Shown: piece after piece, positions 52,752-62,710 of the stretch
Layout: every line of letters begins with the position of its first letter
Position numbering within the stretch: the first letter of the stretch is position 1
NCBI GenBank assembly: GCA_001858525.1
Contig: LAPX01000007.1
Span: 124,001 to 188,000, forward strand
Reading direction: 5' to 3'
DNA: 64,000 bases
Source: Vampirovibrio chlorellavorus
GTDB lineage: Bacteria > Cyanobacteriota > Vampirovibrionia > Vampirovibrionales > Vampirovibrionaceae
Program-made: the position numbers and the translations under genes
The notes under the pieces: generated by a model
What the model saw: the letters and a program-made list of their open reading frames with translations, nothing else
Database searches by the model: none
Told to the model about the DNA's origin: nothing

Positions 52752-54764
52752 ATGGAACACAGCGCACTGGATGCTTCCGTTTTAACCTTGCTTGCTCTGA
52801 TTTTCTCCATTGGGGCGGTGCTTGCCTACATTTTGCAACGCTTTCACCTCCCCACCTTTCTGGCTTTTATCCTGACCGGCATTTTACTGGGCCCCAATGC
52901 CCTGAACTTGGTTCAGGTCCACGAGATCCAAATTATGGCCCAAGTCGGTATCATCTTCCTGCTGTTTATTGTCGGACTGGATCTCTCTGTCGACAAGCTG
53001 CGTCAACTGCGATACCAAGCCCCTTTAGCAGGTCTGCTGCAATTAGCATTCACCACCCTGGCTTTAACCATTGCATTACATTTTCTGGCGCAGTTCCCAC
53101 TGCAATTAGCCTTTCTGGTGGGTTCTACCCTAGCACTGAGTAGTACTGCCATTGTGCTGAAAAGCCTGGAAGATCATCGGGAAATTGATTCCGATCACGG
53201 ACGCCTCATTTTAGGCATACTCATCATTCAGGATTTATCAATTATCCCACTCATGGCCTTGGTGCCCTCACTCACTCAACCCTTCACCAGCGACACCACC
53301 ACACAATTGGCCTGGATTACCTTTAAAGCCCTAATCTTCGGGGCCATTGCCGTTGCCATCAGTCTGAAAGTAGTCCCCGTCTTTCTGGATCGACTAGCCT
53401 CCACCAACAAAAAAGAAGTCTTTACCTTGGCACTGGTCTGCATCGGATTGGGGATGGCCTTACTGACGCATCAAATGGGGTTATCTTACGAGGCAGGAGC
53501 TTTTGTAGCGGGTTTGGCCCTGAGCCGAAGCCTGTTCTGCAGACAGGTCATCGCCGATAGTAAAGCCTTTCGAGATGTTTTCATCACACTGTTCTTTGTT
53601 TCCATGGGCCTTTTGTTTGATGTGCGCTTTCTATTGCAGCACGGCTGGCTGGTAGTTGGGGCCACCACCCTCTTAATCCTACTCAAAGCGTTTTGCGCTT
53701 ACGCAGCGGTTCGCACGTCACGATTCCCCCATCGAACAGCCCTTTGGGCAGGACTTTCCCTCTTTCAAGTGGGAGAATTTTCCTTTGTACTGATGGGTCG
53801 CACTCTGGATACCATTAGTAAAGTCCCCAGCTGGCAGCAACTACTTGGCTTCTGGAATCCCATCATCATTGACGCCATTATCATTTCCATGTTTCTCACC
53901 CCCATTGTCCTTCGCCTGATTCACCGTTTGACCACTCCCTACCTGAAAGCACGACTGAAACGGGTAAAAACGACTGCCGAACTAGAAGAGCCAGAGGCGG
54001 CCACAATGGCACACGTCATCATTGCCGGTTATGGACCCATCGCCAGAAATCTGGCCACAGCCTTGGAAGAACAGGGGATTCCGTATGTGGTGGTGGAAAC
54101 GAACCTAAAAACCGTCCGCAAGCTGAAGGCAAGAGGGATTACCTGCGTCTACGGGGATATTTCACGCCGAGAGGTGCTAGAAGCCGCTGGAATCGAACAA
54201 CCCACCATCCTGGCCATTACCTTCCCGGACGTGCGAACTGCCGAATCGAGCGTACAACTAGCCAAACAAATCAATCCCAGGACCTACTGCACTGTCCGTT
54301 CAAGATATCGGGCGGACATAGATCGCCTCCACCGAATCGGGGTCGACAGTATCATCTATGAAGAGTTTGAAACCAGCATCAGCTTTATCTTTAACATCAT
54401 GAACCACCTACACTACCCGGTTCTGGAAACAGACCGGTTGATTGCACGGGTTCGCCAACTGGAAAACAACTTGCACCGAATGGCTGTGACCAAAGAGCAT
54501 ACCGTTTTTGGTCGTTTCAGCTTACTGGAAGGCACCCAGATTCGCTGGCTACCCATTGGCGCAGGCAGCGAGCTGGCCGGAAAGAGCCTTAAAGAAGCCA
54601 AAATCCGACAAAAGACAGGGGTGAACGTCATCGCTCTGGTGCAAGGAGACGAAAAAGTCCAGGTGGCCGCCAATCCCGATCTGGTTTTGCAACCTGAAGA
54701 TGTGGTGGTAGGCGCCGGAAACCTGCCACAATTGCAGGCTCTGGAAAATTTACTGTCACCTTGA
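52752..54764 (+). CDS. Kef-type monovalent cation:proton antiporter
   Basis: A 670-residue CPA2-family transporter with about 12 membrane helices in residues 1-390 (LLFIVGLDLS, LSSTAIVLKSL, FVSMGLLFDVRF), a TrkA-N Rossmann domain near residue 420 (IIAGYGPIARNLATALEEQG, then CVYGDIS) and a TrkA-C domain in the last 80 residues. It probably exchanges K+ or Na+ for protons at the inner membrane under ligand control. Cyanobacterial-type, without the glutathione-site signature identified. GGAGGAGG lies 16 bases before the ATG. Confidence 0.88.
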   Translation: MEHSALDASVLTLLALIFSIGAVLAYILQRFHLPTFLAFILTGILLGPNALNLVQVHEIQIMAQVGIIFLLFIVGLDLSVDKLRQLRYQAPLAGLLQLAFTTLALTIALHFLAQFPLQLAFLVGSTLALSSTAIVLKSLEDHREIDSDHGRLILGILIIQDLSIIPLMALVPSLTQPFTSDTTTQLAWITFKALIFGAIAVAISLKVVPVFLDRLASTNKKEVFTLALVCIGLGMALLTHQMGLSYEAGAFVAGLALSRSLFCRQVIADSKAFRDVFITLFFVSMGLLFDVRFLLQHGWLVVGATTLLILLKAFCAYAAVRTSRFPHRTALWAGLSLFQVGEFSFVLMGRTLDTISKVPSWQQLLGFWNPIIIDAIIISMFLTPIVLRLIHRLTTPYLKARLKRVKTTAELEEPEAATMAHVIIAGYGPIARNLATALEEQGIPYVVVETNLKTVRKLKARGITCVYGDISRREVLEAAGIEQPTILAITFPDVRTAESSVQLAKQINPRTYCTVRSRYRADIDRLHRIGVDSIIYEEFETSISFIFNIMNHLHYPVLETDRLIARVRQLENNLHRMAVTKEHTVFGRFSLLEGTQIRWLPIGAGSELAGKSLKEAKIRQKTGVNVIALVQGDEKVQVAANPDLVLQPEDVVVGAGNLPQLQALENLLSP

Positions 54765-54775
54765 ACATAGAGACC

Positions 54776-54802
54776 TTGCCAGAAATTTGTTTATGTTAAA
54801 AT
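54776..54802 (+). promoter_or_regulatory. promoter of the rimP-nusA-infB operon
   Basis: Extended -10 TGTTAAAAT (54794-54802) with TTGCCA (54776-54781) 15 bases upstream. Transcription would start near 54810, just ahead of the leader hairpin at 54827-54861 and 112 bases before rimP. Confidence 0.5.
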
Positions 54803-54826
54803 CGGCTTTACTTCTTGATGATTGTC

Positions 54827-54861
54827 AGAAGTGGGTCAGTGAACAAAGGCCCACTTCTTTT
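54827..54861 (+). terminator. leader hairpin / attenuator before rimP
   Basis: AGAAGTGGG (54827-54835) and CCCACTTCT (54850-54858) make a perfect 9-bp stem followed by TTTTGTT. It sits in the untranslated leader of rimP-nusA-infB. A conditional terminator, possibly responding to NusA itself, is known for this operon in other bacteria as rimP leader structures; this instance is inference. Confidence 0.7.
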
Positions 54862-54921
54862 GTTAAGAGCCGAAATCAAAACCAGAATCCACAAAACACC
54901 CTCAGGAGTACCTTACCCGGA

Positions 54922-55527
54922 ATGAAACGGACCGTCTCACCTTTTACGCAACTGAAACCCGAGCAAGTGCAAGCCATTCAGCAGGCTGTTTTCACGTTGG
55001 TGGAAAGTCAACTCGATCCGAAGTATTTTCTGGTGGATGCGGCCTTTGAAAAAGAAGCCGGATACTGGTATTTACGGGTGTATGTAGACTTGAAAGAAGG
55101 CTCTATTTCCATCAGCGAGTGCGAGGCCATCAGTCGCAGCCTGGATCCGGTTCTGGAAACATTTTCTTTGCTGTCAGATGTGGCCTACAGTCTTGAGGTC
55201 AGCTCTCCCGGGCTCTTCAGGCCATTAAAAACAACTCGGGAATTTATGTTTTACCAAGGAGAGCCGGTCCGCATCACTGGCGCCGCAGAATCCAAGAACA
55301 AGAAAAAAGCGGCAAAAGCACTGCCTTCAGAATTGCCCACCGTGGCCGAAGGTATTCTGACAGGATTTGATGAAGCCCGCCAAGCAGTCCTGCTGCGTGA
55401 CAGCAAGACCGCCAAAGATTTCGAGGTTTGCCTGCAAGACGAGCAGGCAGTTTACCTCAACCCAGTCATTCGCTTCCCCGAAGATGAGGACGCTACACCC
55501 TTATCTTCAGCGATTGACGCACTATAA
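54922..55527 (+). CDS. rimP: ribosome maturation factor RimP
   Basis: RimP assists 30S subunit maturation. The ATG at 54922 with AGGAG 13 bases upstream gives 201 residues; the frame is open upstream to 54787, but that crosses the leader hairpin. Signatures are LVDAAFEKEAGYWYLRVYVD, ISECEAISRSLDPVLE and the hallmark YSLEVSSPGLFRPLKT. A Lys-rich insert (SKNKKKAAKA) interrupts the second domain. First gene of the rimP-nusA-ylxR-infB-rbfA set. Confidence 0.9.
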   Translation: MKRTVSPFTQLKPEQVQAIQQAVFTLVESQLDPKYFLVDAAFEKEAGYWYLRVYVDLKEGSISISECEAISRSLDPVLETFSLLSDVAYSLEVSSPGLFRPLKTTREFMFYQGEPVRITGAAESKNKKKAAKALPSELPTVAEGILTGFDEARQAVLLRDSKTAKDFEVCLQDEQAVYLNPVIRFPEDEDATPLSSAIDAL

Positions 55528-55569
55528 TTATTAACAAATCAAAGGATTAACAGGAGGTAAGCCGTCACC

Positions 55570-56883
55570 ATGATTAAAGTTGGCCCCGCGTTGATGGAAC
55601 ATGCTGAACAACTGGAGCGGGAACGTGGTATTCCCAGAGACGTAGTCATTTCCTCCTTAAAAGAAGCCATGCTGGCCGCTTACAAGCGCTATGCAAAGCT
55701 GGAAAATCTGACTGGTTATGAGTGCCGCCTGAATGAAAAATCCGGCGAAATTGGTATTTATGAGCTCAAACGGGTGGTCAATGAACTGAGCGACCCGGAA
55801 GAGATTGAGTACGACGAAGCGGGCGAGGAAATCCCCCGTGAGCCTGAAATCGAGTTGAAAGAAGCTCGCAAAATCAAGCCAGACGTTGAGCTGAACGACA
55901 TTCTGGAAATTGAAGTGACCCCGGATGAATTTGGCCGTATCGCCGCTCAGTCCGCCAAACAGGTCATTACCCAGCGTATTCGCGAAGCTGAGAAGAAGCT
56001 GGTTCAAAAAGAATTTGAAGAGAAACGCGGTTCCGTCACCACGGCTATTGTTCAGCGCATTGAAGGCCGGAATGTCATTGTCAACATTGGCAAATCCGAA
56101 GCCATCTTGCCGCCCAAAGAGCAACTGCCTTCTGAATACTATCGGGTTGGCAACAAGCTGCGGGTTTATGTGCTGGACTTGAAAGATTCTGGTCGTGTGC
56201 CCCAAATCATTGTGTCCCAAGCTCATGCGGCTATGGTAAAAGAAGTGTTCGAGCTGGAAGTACCTGAAATCGAGGACGGCCTGGTCGAAATCAAGAGTAT
56301 TGCCAGAGAAGCAGGCTACCGGACCAAAGTGGCCGTTACTTCTCACGATCCGGATGTGGACGCCCAGGGCGCTTGCATTGGGACCCGTGGCAGCCGGATT
56401 CAGGCCATTGTCAACGAGTTGAAGAACGAAAAAATCGATATCATCCGCTGGTCCCAGGATCCGGTGGAGTTCATCGTCAACGCGTTAGCTCCCGCCAAGA
56501 TTATCCGGGTTATCATCATGCACGATCCCCGTCAATCCAGAGCACTGGTCATCGTGCCCGATGATCAACTCTCTCTGGCCATTGGTCGGGAAGGGCAAAA
56601 CGTCCGCCTGGCAGCCAAATTAACCGGCTTCAAGCTGGATATCAAAAGCATTGGCCAAGTGGAGCAAGAAGGCGGCATGGCTTACTTCGAGCAAATGGCA
56701 GCTCCGCCAGCCGATTACATCCCCGAAGGCCAAGAATTCCCTGAAGGTGAAGAACAACCGGTGCCGGTTGCTGCTGGTGAAATCTACACTGAAGAAAGCC
56801 AGCCCGAAGCCGACGCAGACGCCCAAGAAGCGCCCGCACAAGACGCAGAACGCTCTGTAGAAACGGAGGAAGTGGAGGGCTAG
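55570..56883 (+). CDS. nusA: transcription termination/antitermination protein NusA
   Basis: NusA binds RNA polymerase and nascent RNA to tune pausing, termination and antitermination. Domain order: N-terminal polymerase-binding part (VISSLKEAMLAAYKRY), S1 domain near residues 152-217, two KH domains (GACIGTRGSRIQAIVNELK near 265; LAIGREGQNVRLAAKLTGF near 335) and an acidic Glu/Ala-rich tail after about residue 380. The typical E. coli AR repeats are missing, as usual in this lineage. AGGAGG precedes the ATG by 12 bases. Confidence 0.96.
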   Translation: MIKVGPALMEHAEQLERERGIPRDVVISSLKEAMLAAYKRYAKLENLTGYECRLNEKSGEIGIYELKRVVNELSDPEEIEYDEAGEEIPREPEIELKEARKIKPDVELNDILEIEVTPDEFGRIAAQSAKQVITQRIREAEKKLVQKEFEEKRGSVTTAIVQRIEGRNVIVNIGKSEAILPPKEQLPSEYYRVGNKLRVYVLDLKDSGRVPQIIVSQAHAAMVKEVFELEVPEIEDGLVEIKSIAREAGYRTKVAVTSHDPDVDAQGACIGTRGSRIQAIVNELKNEKIDIIRWSQDPVEFIVNALAPAKIIRVIIMHDPRQSRALVIVPDDQLSLAIGREGQNVRLAAKLTGFKLDIKSIGQVEQEGGMAYFEQMAAPPADYIPEGQEFPEGEEQPVPVAAGEIYTEESQPEADADAQEAPAQDAERSVETEEVEG

Positions 56884-56904
56884 ACTCCCCACTGGAGGCC
56901 TGTC

Positions 56905-57174
56905 TTGCCACGTACCATACTTCGACAGTGTATTAACTGCCGACAACAGCTTCCTCGTGAAAGCATGCTTTGCCTAACCAGCAATCACGATCACCACTTT
57001 TCAATCGATGGAAATCCCCCTTTGCAAGGACGATCCTCCTACGTATGCAGGAACAAAACCTGTCTAACTGAGGCGTTACGGGCAAAGAAATTTCAGCGCA
57101 CGTTGAAAAGAGCGATCCCTAATGCTATATTGGAAGCCTTGAATGACCAATTGAAAGGAATCTCCTCACTGTGA
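56905..57174 (+). CDS. ylxR: YlxR (DUF448) RNA-binding protein
   Basis: A small basic protein found between nusA and infB in many bacteria; YlxR (RnpM) of Bacillus modulates RNase P. It starts at a TTG with GGAGG six bases upstream. The Cys motif RQCINCRQQLPRESML and YVCRNKTCLTEA define the family fold. At 89 residues it is of normal size. It ends in GTGA, overlapping the infB start by four bases. Confidence 0.9.
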   Translation: MPRTILRQCINCRQQLPRESMLCLTSNHDHHFSIDGNPPLQGRSSYVCRNKTCLTEALRAKKFQRTLKRAIPNAILEALNDQLKGISSL

Positions 57175-59675
57175 CGTCCCCCAAAGTAAGAGTCCACGAA
57201 ATCTCCAAAATCCTGGGCGTCAGTAATGCCGCAGTGATTGATTTACTTGCAAAAAATCATGGCGTTCAGGTCAAAAGCCACTCTAGCACAGTTGACCAGA
57301 CTGTTGCCGATCGTTTGATTAGCCAGTTTAAAGCGCAAGGCCAGCCCGAAGCTTCCAGCAAGCAGGCCCCACAAGCCGTCAGCGAAAATAAAATTGCCAC
57401 GGCAGAAAATACAGTGAGAAACACGCCCACTCAGGCAGCACCTCCGCAGGCCTCCGCAGCTCCGGAGAAGAAGGAAGCTGAAACACCTTCCTCGAATAAC
57501 GCCAATAAAGGGTTCACCCCACAGGCGCGACCCGCAGCGAGACCCGGGCAAGGGCAGCCGTACCCCGGGAATCCAAGGCCTCAAGGCAATTATCAGCAAC
57601 CTTCACAACCCGGTGCACCCCAAAGACCGGCTCAGTCCTACCCAGGTTCCCCACAGAACGGGCCACAAAGCCCCCCACAGAATACACAAGGCTATCGGCC
57701 TGCTTATGGCCAAAACAGACCCGGTCAATCTCGCCCCGGTCAAGGTGGTCAGCGTCCGGGTGGCTTTCAGCAACCCCAGCAACGCCAAGGACAATCTTCT
57801 CGTCGTCCCTCGCCTTATGAAAACCGCCTCAGCATTCGCCAAAAGCGCGAAGAGGAACAAGCGGCACTGGATGCCTTGCCCAAGATCACTCGCATTGATG
57901 AGCCGATTGTGGTTCGCGATTTGGCCGAAAAACTCCGCCTGAGAGAAACCGAAATCATCAAGCACCTGTTTATGAAGGGCATGATGGTGACAGTAAACCA
58001 GACATTGGATATCGACTTTGCCAAAGGTGTGGCCAAGGAATTTGGCTTCGAGGTTGAAGAAACCGCAAAAGTAAAACACGAGGGTGAGTACAGTCACCTG
58101 GGCGCTGAAAGCAAAAAGCTGGATGAAACCAAATTTGAGCATTTGCAAGAGCGGGCCCCGGTCGTGTCGATTATGGGTCACGTTGACCACGGCAAAACCA
58201 CCTTGCTGGACTCCATTCGGGAAAGTCGTCACAAGGTTGTAGACAGTGAAGCCGGTGGTATTACCCAAAGCATTGGTGCTTACACCGTTGAAAAAGGCGA
58301 TCAGCGCGTGGTGTTCCTGGATACCCCGGGTCACGAAGCGTTCACCTCCATGCGGATGCGTGGCGCCCAGTCCACCGATATCGCTATTTTGGTAGTGGCT
58401 GCCGATGACGGCGTGATGCCCCAGACCATTGAGGCCATCAACCACGCCAAGGCCGCTAAAATTCCCATTATTGTGGCGGTCAACAAAATCGACAAGGCCG
58501 ATGCCGACCCGGATCGGGTGTTGGTACAGCTGGCCGACTACGGTCTCTCCGCTGAAAAGTGGGGCGGCGACACCCTGACGGTTGAAGTCAGCGCGCTACA
58601 AAAACTGGGTCTGGATGATTTGCTGGATTCAATTTTGCTGGTCTCTGAATTGCTGGAACTCAAGGCAGACTCGACCGTTCCCGGTGAAGGGCTTATCATC
58701 GAAGCCCAACTGGACAAGCGTATGGGCCCTGTGGCCACCGCTTTGGTTCAAAACGGCAACTTGAAAGTCGGCGATAACGTATTGATTGGCTCAGTCGGCG
58801 GCCGGGTTCGGGCGTTGATTGATGATCACGGTTCTCGCATCCAGCACGCTGGTCCATCCACACCAGTGGAAATTTTAGGTCTGGATGGCGTTCCCAACGC
58901 AGGCGATACCTTCCGTGTAGTCCGCAACGACAAAGAATTCAAACAATCCTTGGCCGCCGGTAAACAAAAGGAACGGGATCAGCGCATTGGGGTCAGCCGT
59001 TCTGTGGCAGCAGGCTTTAGCGGCCGCTCCGAGATTGAAAGCGATAACGCGGTCAAGGAAAATCAGTTTAATTTGCTGGTGAAAGCCGACACCCAAGGTT
59101 CATTAGAAGCCGTGGTCGATGTCCTGCAACGGATGACCAACGACGAAGTGAAAATCAACATCGTACACAGCGCCACCGGGGATATCTCTGAGGCCGATGT
59201 GATGCTGGCTTCAACCGCCAACGCGTTGATTATCGCCTTTAACGCCAAGGTAGACACGACCCCTCAGCGTTTAGCCGACCAGGAAGGCGTGACCATCAAG
59301 CGCTACGATGTGATTTACCACATCACCGAAGAAATTGAAAAATGGGTTCTGGGGCAACTGGAGCCAGAAACCGAGGAAGTGCACACCGGTTCCGCCGAGG
59401 TGCGTCAAATCTTCAAAGTGGGCAAAACCGGCACCATTGCGGGTTGTATGGTCACCAGCGGCAAGCTGATCCGAAATGCCAAAGCCGTGGTGTTGCGTAA
59501 CGGTAAGGAAGTCTTCTCCGGCACCTTGAATAACCTGAAACGCTTTAAGGATGACGTGAAAGAAGTGGCCACCGGTTACGAATGCGGTATTTCTTTCGAT
59601 AAATTCCAGGGCTTGCAAGAAGGCGATGTCATTGATGTCTTCACCACCAAGGCTTTGGAACGCACCTCACTGTAA
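57171..59675 (+). CDS. infB: translation initiation factor IF-2
   Basis: IF-2 brings initiator tRNA to the 30S subunit and promotes subunit joining, using GTP. It starts at a GTG that overlaps the ylxR stop. Residues 1-50 form an IF2N-type helix domain; residues 60-220 are a Pro/Gln/Gly-rich disordered linker with many PGQ/QRP repeats; a second IF2N domain lies near 240-290. The GTPase domain has GHVDHGKTT near residue 336, DTPGHEAF and NKIDKADA. Domains II-IV and the C-terminal tRNA-binding fold follow. The total of 834 residues is usual. Confidence 0.97.
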   Translation: MTSPKVRVHEISKILGVSNAAVIDLLAKNHGVQVKSHSSTVDQTVADRLISQFKAQGQPEASSKQAPQAVSENKIATAENTVRNTPTQAAPPQASAAPEKKEAETPSSNNANKGFTPQARPAARPGQGQPYPGNPRPQGNYQQPSQPGAPQRPAQSYPGSPQNGPQSPPQNTQGYRPAYGQNRPGQSRPGQGGQRPGGFQQPQQRQGQSSRRPSPYENRLSIRQKREEEQAALDALPKITRIDEPIVVRDLAEKLRLRETEIIKHLFMKGMMVTVNQTLDIDFAKGVAKEFGFEVEETAKVKHEGEYSHLGAESKKLDETKFEHLQERAPVVSIMGHVDHGKTTLLDSIRESRHKVVDSEAGGITQSIGAYTVEKGDQRVVFLDTPGHEAFTSMRMRGAQSTDIAILVVAADDGVMPQTIEAINHAKAAKIPIIVAVNKIDKADADPDRVLVQLADYGLSAEKWGGDTLTVEVSALQKLGLDDLLDSILLVSELLELKADSTVPGEGLIIEAQLDKRMGPVATALVQNGNLKVGDNVLIGSVGGRVRALIDDHGSRIQHAGPSTPVEILGLDGVPNAGDTFRVVRNDKEFKQSLAAGKQKERDQRIGVSRSVAAGFSGRSEIESDNAVKENQFNLLVKADTQGSLEAVVDVLQRMTNDEVKINIVHSATGDISEADVMLASTANALIIAFNAKVDTTPQRLADQEGVTIKRYDVIYHITEEIEKWVLGQLEPETEEVHTGSAEVRQIFKVGKTGTIAGCMVTSGKLIRNAKAVVLRNGKEVFSGTLNNLKRFKDDVKEVATGYECGISFDKFQGLQEGDVIDVFTTKALERTSL

Positions 59676-59797
59676 AAGCCCGATATCAGACAACCAAACT
59701 GCATTTTGAACAGAACCCGTTTTCTTTTGAAACAAATACGCTTGGCGTTTCGTTTTTAATTCAACATACGAAGATTAACCATTGGAGGTCTTAAGCC

Positions 59798-60166
59798 ATG
59801 GCCAACCGCAGTGATTTCAGCCGGGCTGATAAAGTAAGAAAAGCAGTCATTCGCGAGTTCAGTGATATTTTAACCACTGAAGTCAAGGATCCTGCTCTGG
59901 TTAATCAATTAATTTCCGTAACCGATGCGGAAGTCAGTGGCGACTTACGTCATGCCCGGGTCTTCGTCAGCGTGATGGGCGATGAAGACACCCAAAACGC
60001 AGTGATGGCTGTGCTTCAAGAGCAAACACCCAAGATTCGATCAGCCATTGGTCAACGTATTCGGCTGCGCTACACGCCCGAAATCGAAGTCCGTCTGGAT
60101 AATTCCCTGGAGCGCGGTGCACGGGTAACCCAGTTACTGAACCAGATTTCTCGCGGCGAAGTATAA
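59798..60166 (+). CDS. rbfA: 30S ribosome-binding factor RbfA
   Basis: RbfA binds immature 30S subunits and helps 16S rRNA 5' maturation, especially in the cold. The 122-residue protein shows RADKVRKAVIREFSDILTTEVKDP, the KH-like fold and VFVSVMGDE, then RYTPEIEVRLDNSLERGAR. TTGGAGG precedes the ATG. A partial GAAAC...GTTTC/GTTTTT structure in the 122-base gap after infB may attenuate. Last gene of the rimP operon. Confidence 0.95.
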   Translation: MANRSDFSRADKVRKAVIREFSDILTTEVKDPALVNQLISVTDAEVSGDLRHARVFVSVMGDEDTQNAVMAVLQEQTPKIRSAIGQRIRLRYTPEIEVRLDNSLERGARVTQLLNQISRGEV

Positions 60167-60176
60167 AGCCTCTTCT

Positions 60177-60212
60177 CAACCAAAGAACGCCCTCTGGGGT
60201 GTTCTTTGGTTG
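60177..60212. terminator. 12-bp perfect hairpin between convergent genes
   Basis: CAACCAAAGAAC (60177-60188) and GTTCTTTGGTTG (60201-60212) flank a 12-base loop, between the stops of rbfA and pdxA. T runs are short on both sides, so it may be a bidirectional terminator of moderate strength. Confidence 0.65.
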
Positions 60213-60214
60213 CG

Positions 60215-61228
60215 CTATGAATTCAGCACAACCTGTTTGGGCTGGACGGCAGGCAATCTCAACCGATGCGCCATGGTGTAGGCGGCAATCAGGCTACAGG
60301 GATCGGCAATTCCCTGCCCCACAATGTCGGGCGCCGTGCCATGACTGACCGAAGTGCGCAAAAAGGGGAGGCCAATGGTCACATTCACCGCATTGAGGCC
60401 AGCCACCATTTTAAAAGGAATCAAACCCTGATCATGATAGGCGGCCACATAAGCGTCATACTGCAGCCGTTCAATATCAAAATGCCGAAAGGCGGCATCG
60501 GCTGCTACCGGCGGTTCAATGCCAAAACCGTACTTTTGGGCTACCCCTTTTAAGGCCGGTTTAATAATGCGTTCTTCTTCTTCACCGTCAATTTCACCAG
60601 CATGCGGATTGACGCCCAAAATGCATAGGCGGGGCGTTTGAATCTGGCAAACGGTCTGAAAAAATTCAGCCAGATTGCTGAGAGATTGAGTGACTTCCCG
60701 AATGCTCAGGGATTCAGAAACCTTGCGCAAGGCCACATGACGGGTCAGCAGCAACATGCGAAACTGTCGATACACAAACAACATATCGGACTGAAAGGTT
60801 TGACCATAGCTTTTGCGGGCCAGTTGCTGAAGCATTTCCGTATGCCCGGTAAAGGGAATGCCTGCCAAGTGCAGGTTTTCCTTGGAAATAGGTCCGGTGA
60901 CCAAGGCTTGTGCGTGCCCCGCACTAATTTCAGAGACCGCCGCCTCAATGCTCTCATAGGCTACCTGCCCGGGCAGCTTTTGATGCGCCGTAAAACGGGA
61001 GTGCTGTAGATCTTCATAGTCAAAACGATGGCCTTCCGGCAGCTCAATACCCAGCGCATCCGCAGTATGCACCAGGTTGGCAATATCCCCGAAAATACGC
61101 AAGCGCACCCCATCATCGGGCAAATCCGCCTGATGAGCCAGAAAGCGAGCAGTAATTTCCGGGCCGATCCCGGTGTAATCACCAATGGTCAGGCAAAAAG
61201 TGGTGGTGTTAGAAGGCATTTCAGGCAT
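60215..61228 (-). CDS. pdxA: 4-hydroxythreonine-4-phosphate dehydrogenase family (PdxA/PdxA2)
   Basis: NAD-dependent dehydrogenase of the PdxA family, acting in pyridoxal phosphate synthesis or, for PdxA2 enzymes, in D-threonate/D-erythronate breakdown. Signatures are LTIGDYTGIGPEI, VTGPISKENLHLAGIPFTGHTE, LGVNPHAGEIDGEEEE, AYHDQGLIPFK and TSVSHGTAPDIVG. The length of 337 is normal. The start overlaps the end of the upstream four-carbon acid sugar kinase gene by eight bases, a pairing known for the PdxA2 pathway. The substrate cannot be settled from motifs; it could also be the only PdxA and serve vitamin B6. Confidence 0.88.
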   Translation of the reverse strand: MPEMPSNTTTFCLTIGDYTGIGPEITARFLAHQADLPDDGVRLRIFGDIANLVHTADALGIELPEGHRFDYEDLQHSRFTAHQKLPGQVAYESIEAAVSEISAGHAQALVTGPISKENLHLAGIPFTGHTEMLQQLARKSYGQTFQSDMLFVYRQFRMLLLTRHVALRKVSESLSIREVTQSLSNLAEFFQTVCQIQTPRLCILGVNPHAGEIDGEEEERIIKPALKGVAQKYGFGIEPPVAADAAFRHFDIERLQYDAYVAAYHDQGLIPFKMVAGLNAVNVTIGLPFLRTSVSHGTAPDIVGQGIADPCSLIAAYTMAHRLRLPAVQPKQVVLNS

Positions 61229-62597
61229 GAACGGAGGTAGACTCGTGTTGCTTGATAAACTTTACCACGTTGGCAAGGGCCAGAGGAGTGCCAAACCCAC
61301 CCGATTTGGTAATAATCCAACGTCCCTGATTGTCGGTGCTCAGCGGAATAGAGTCATCCGCCTCCGCCAGAATTTCCAGCTGGTTACTGCGCAACTCCTG
61401 ACAGACCTGGCAGGTGGTTTCTCCGCCCACCAAAACCAGCTTGACCGGTTTACGACGATACACCGCCTCAGTCAACTGGGAGAGCACCTTCTGGGCTCGC
61501 TCAGAGGCCTCAAGGTCGGATAAATGATGTTCCTTGGCCAGACTGATGGTGCGAGCGCAAGCCTCTTCCTTCAAGGCGCTGGATAAAACCACCGTGTTTC
61601 GCTCACCCAGTGAGGTGATCAGGTTATCCAGCAAGCCATCCAGCGGGCTGAGGCCTAAAATCTGATCCGGGGTCAATTCAAACAGTTCCAAACTGCTGCC
61701 CTGCCCGTAGTAAGCGTAATTTTCCATCAGCCGCAGGGTTTGAGTACGGGTTGTATCGGTGGTACTGCCGTTCACAATCAGGATGGGAGAGGGGTTGGCC
61801 TGCAACACCCGTTTCGCTTTGGGGTGTTCACTCCCCAACTCCGGGCGATTGGTCCACAGTGCAGCCAAGGCGTTGGCCAGCCCCGCGGATCCACAAGGAA
61901 TCACCCGGGCGTACTTTTGAGCCTTTTCAATGGCCAAAGCAATTTGCTCTAAATCTTCATTACTGGTGGCATCAATCACCACCAGCTTTTTACCCTCTTC
62001 AATCAGCTCTTTCAGCTTAACCAGAACCGGGCCAGCCCCATGTAACACCATGCTCAGCGGTATATAGCCCACCAAACCGGGCCGAGTAGCCTGCTCCAAC
62101 AGGGTAGGCACATGGGATTGCCGCACCGGAAAAAGCGGATCACGGGCCACTACAGTTTTTTCAACGGGCACGCCCCGCACCAGCTGATAACCACCGACCG
62201 TGCGGCGCCCTTCCAGGGGATAAGCAGGAACAATGACGGCACACTGGGCTTTCAGCTCGTCCAACACCCCCAAACACTCATGGGCAATGTGTCCGCGCAA
62301 AGTGGAGTCAATTTTCTTGTAAAAATTCTCCACCCCCAGCTTGTCCCTGCAAAAAGCCACCGCCTGACGCACCATGGATTGCGCTTCCAGCGGTTGCATG
62401 TGCCGAGAGCCGGTATTGATGGACCAAACCTGATTGTCCTGATCCGAGACAGCCTGAGACGGTTCCTGATTGGCCAGCTTTTGGAAGTCCAGCAAAATAT
62501 GCGTCTGGGCTTGAGCGGAAAAAAACTGCAAGGCTGTGTCGCAGGCCCCGGTCAAATCATCCGCCACGATACCGACACTTAAACCCGGAATTTGCAT
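61221..62597 (-). CDS. four-carbon acid sugar kinase (DUF1537, OtnK/DtnK-like)
   Basis: A 458-residue kinase of the DUF1537 family, which phosphorylates four-carbon acids such as D-threonate or D-erythronate. Conserved parts are VGIVADDLTGACDTALQF, SINTGSRHM, FYKKIDSTLRGHIAHE, VIVPAYPLEGRRTVGG, NGSTTD and the C-terminal VGGETTCQ and KSGGFGTPLALANV. The latter is the ATP-site signature. The overlapping pdxA gene would oxidise the phosphorylated product, giving dihydroxyacetone phosphate. No transporter or regulator gene is beside them. Confidence 0.85.
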   Translation of the reverse strand: MQIPGLSVGIVADDLTGACDTALQFFSAQAQTHILLDFQKLANQEPSQAVSDQDNQVWSINTGSRHMQPLEAQSMVRQAVAFCRDKLGVENFYKKIDSTLRGHIAHECLGVLDELKAQCAVIVPAYPLEGRRTVGGYQLVRGVPVEKTVVARDPLFPVRQSHVPTLLEQATRPGLVGYIPLSMVLHGAGPVLVKLKELIEEGKKLVVIDATSNEDLEQIALAIEKAQKYARVIPCGSAGLANALAALWTNRPELGSEHPKAKRVLQANPSPILIVNGSTTDTTRTQTLRLMENYAYYGQGSSLELFELTPDQILGLSPLDGLLDNLITSLGERNTVVLSSALKEEACARTISLAKEHHLSDLEASERAQKVLSQLTEAVYRRKPVKLVLVGGETTCQVCQELRSNQLEILAEADDSIPLSTDNQGRWIITKSGGFGTPLALANVVKFIKQHESTSVHA

Positions 62598-62710
62598 AGG
62601 ATATCCTTATCAATGCTCAGTGGAGACAGTGAATACAATGGATTAATACCGAGATTCATCATTATTAAACATCGCGGTTAAACATCCCGGCACTGGACAG
62701 CGAACCTGGC

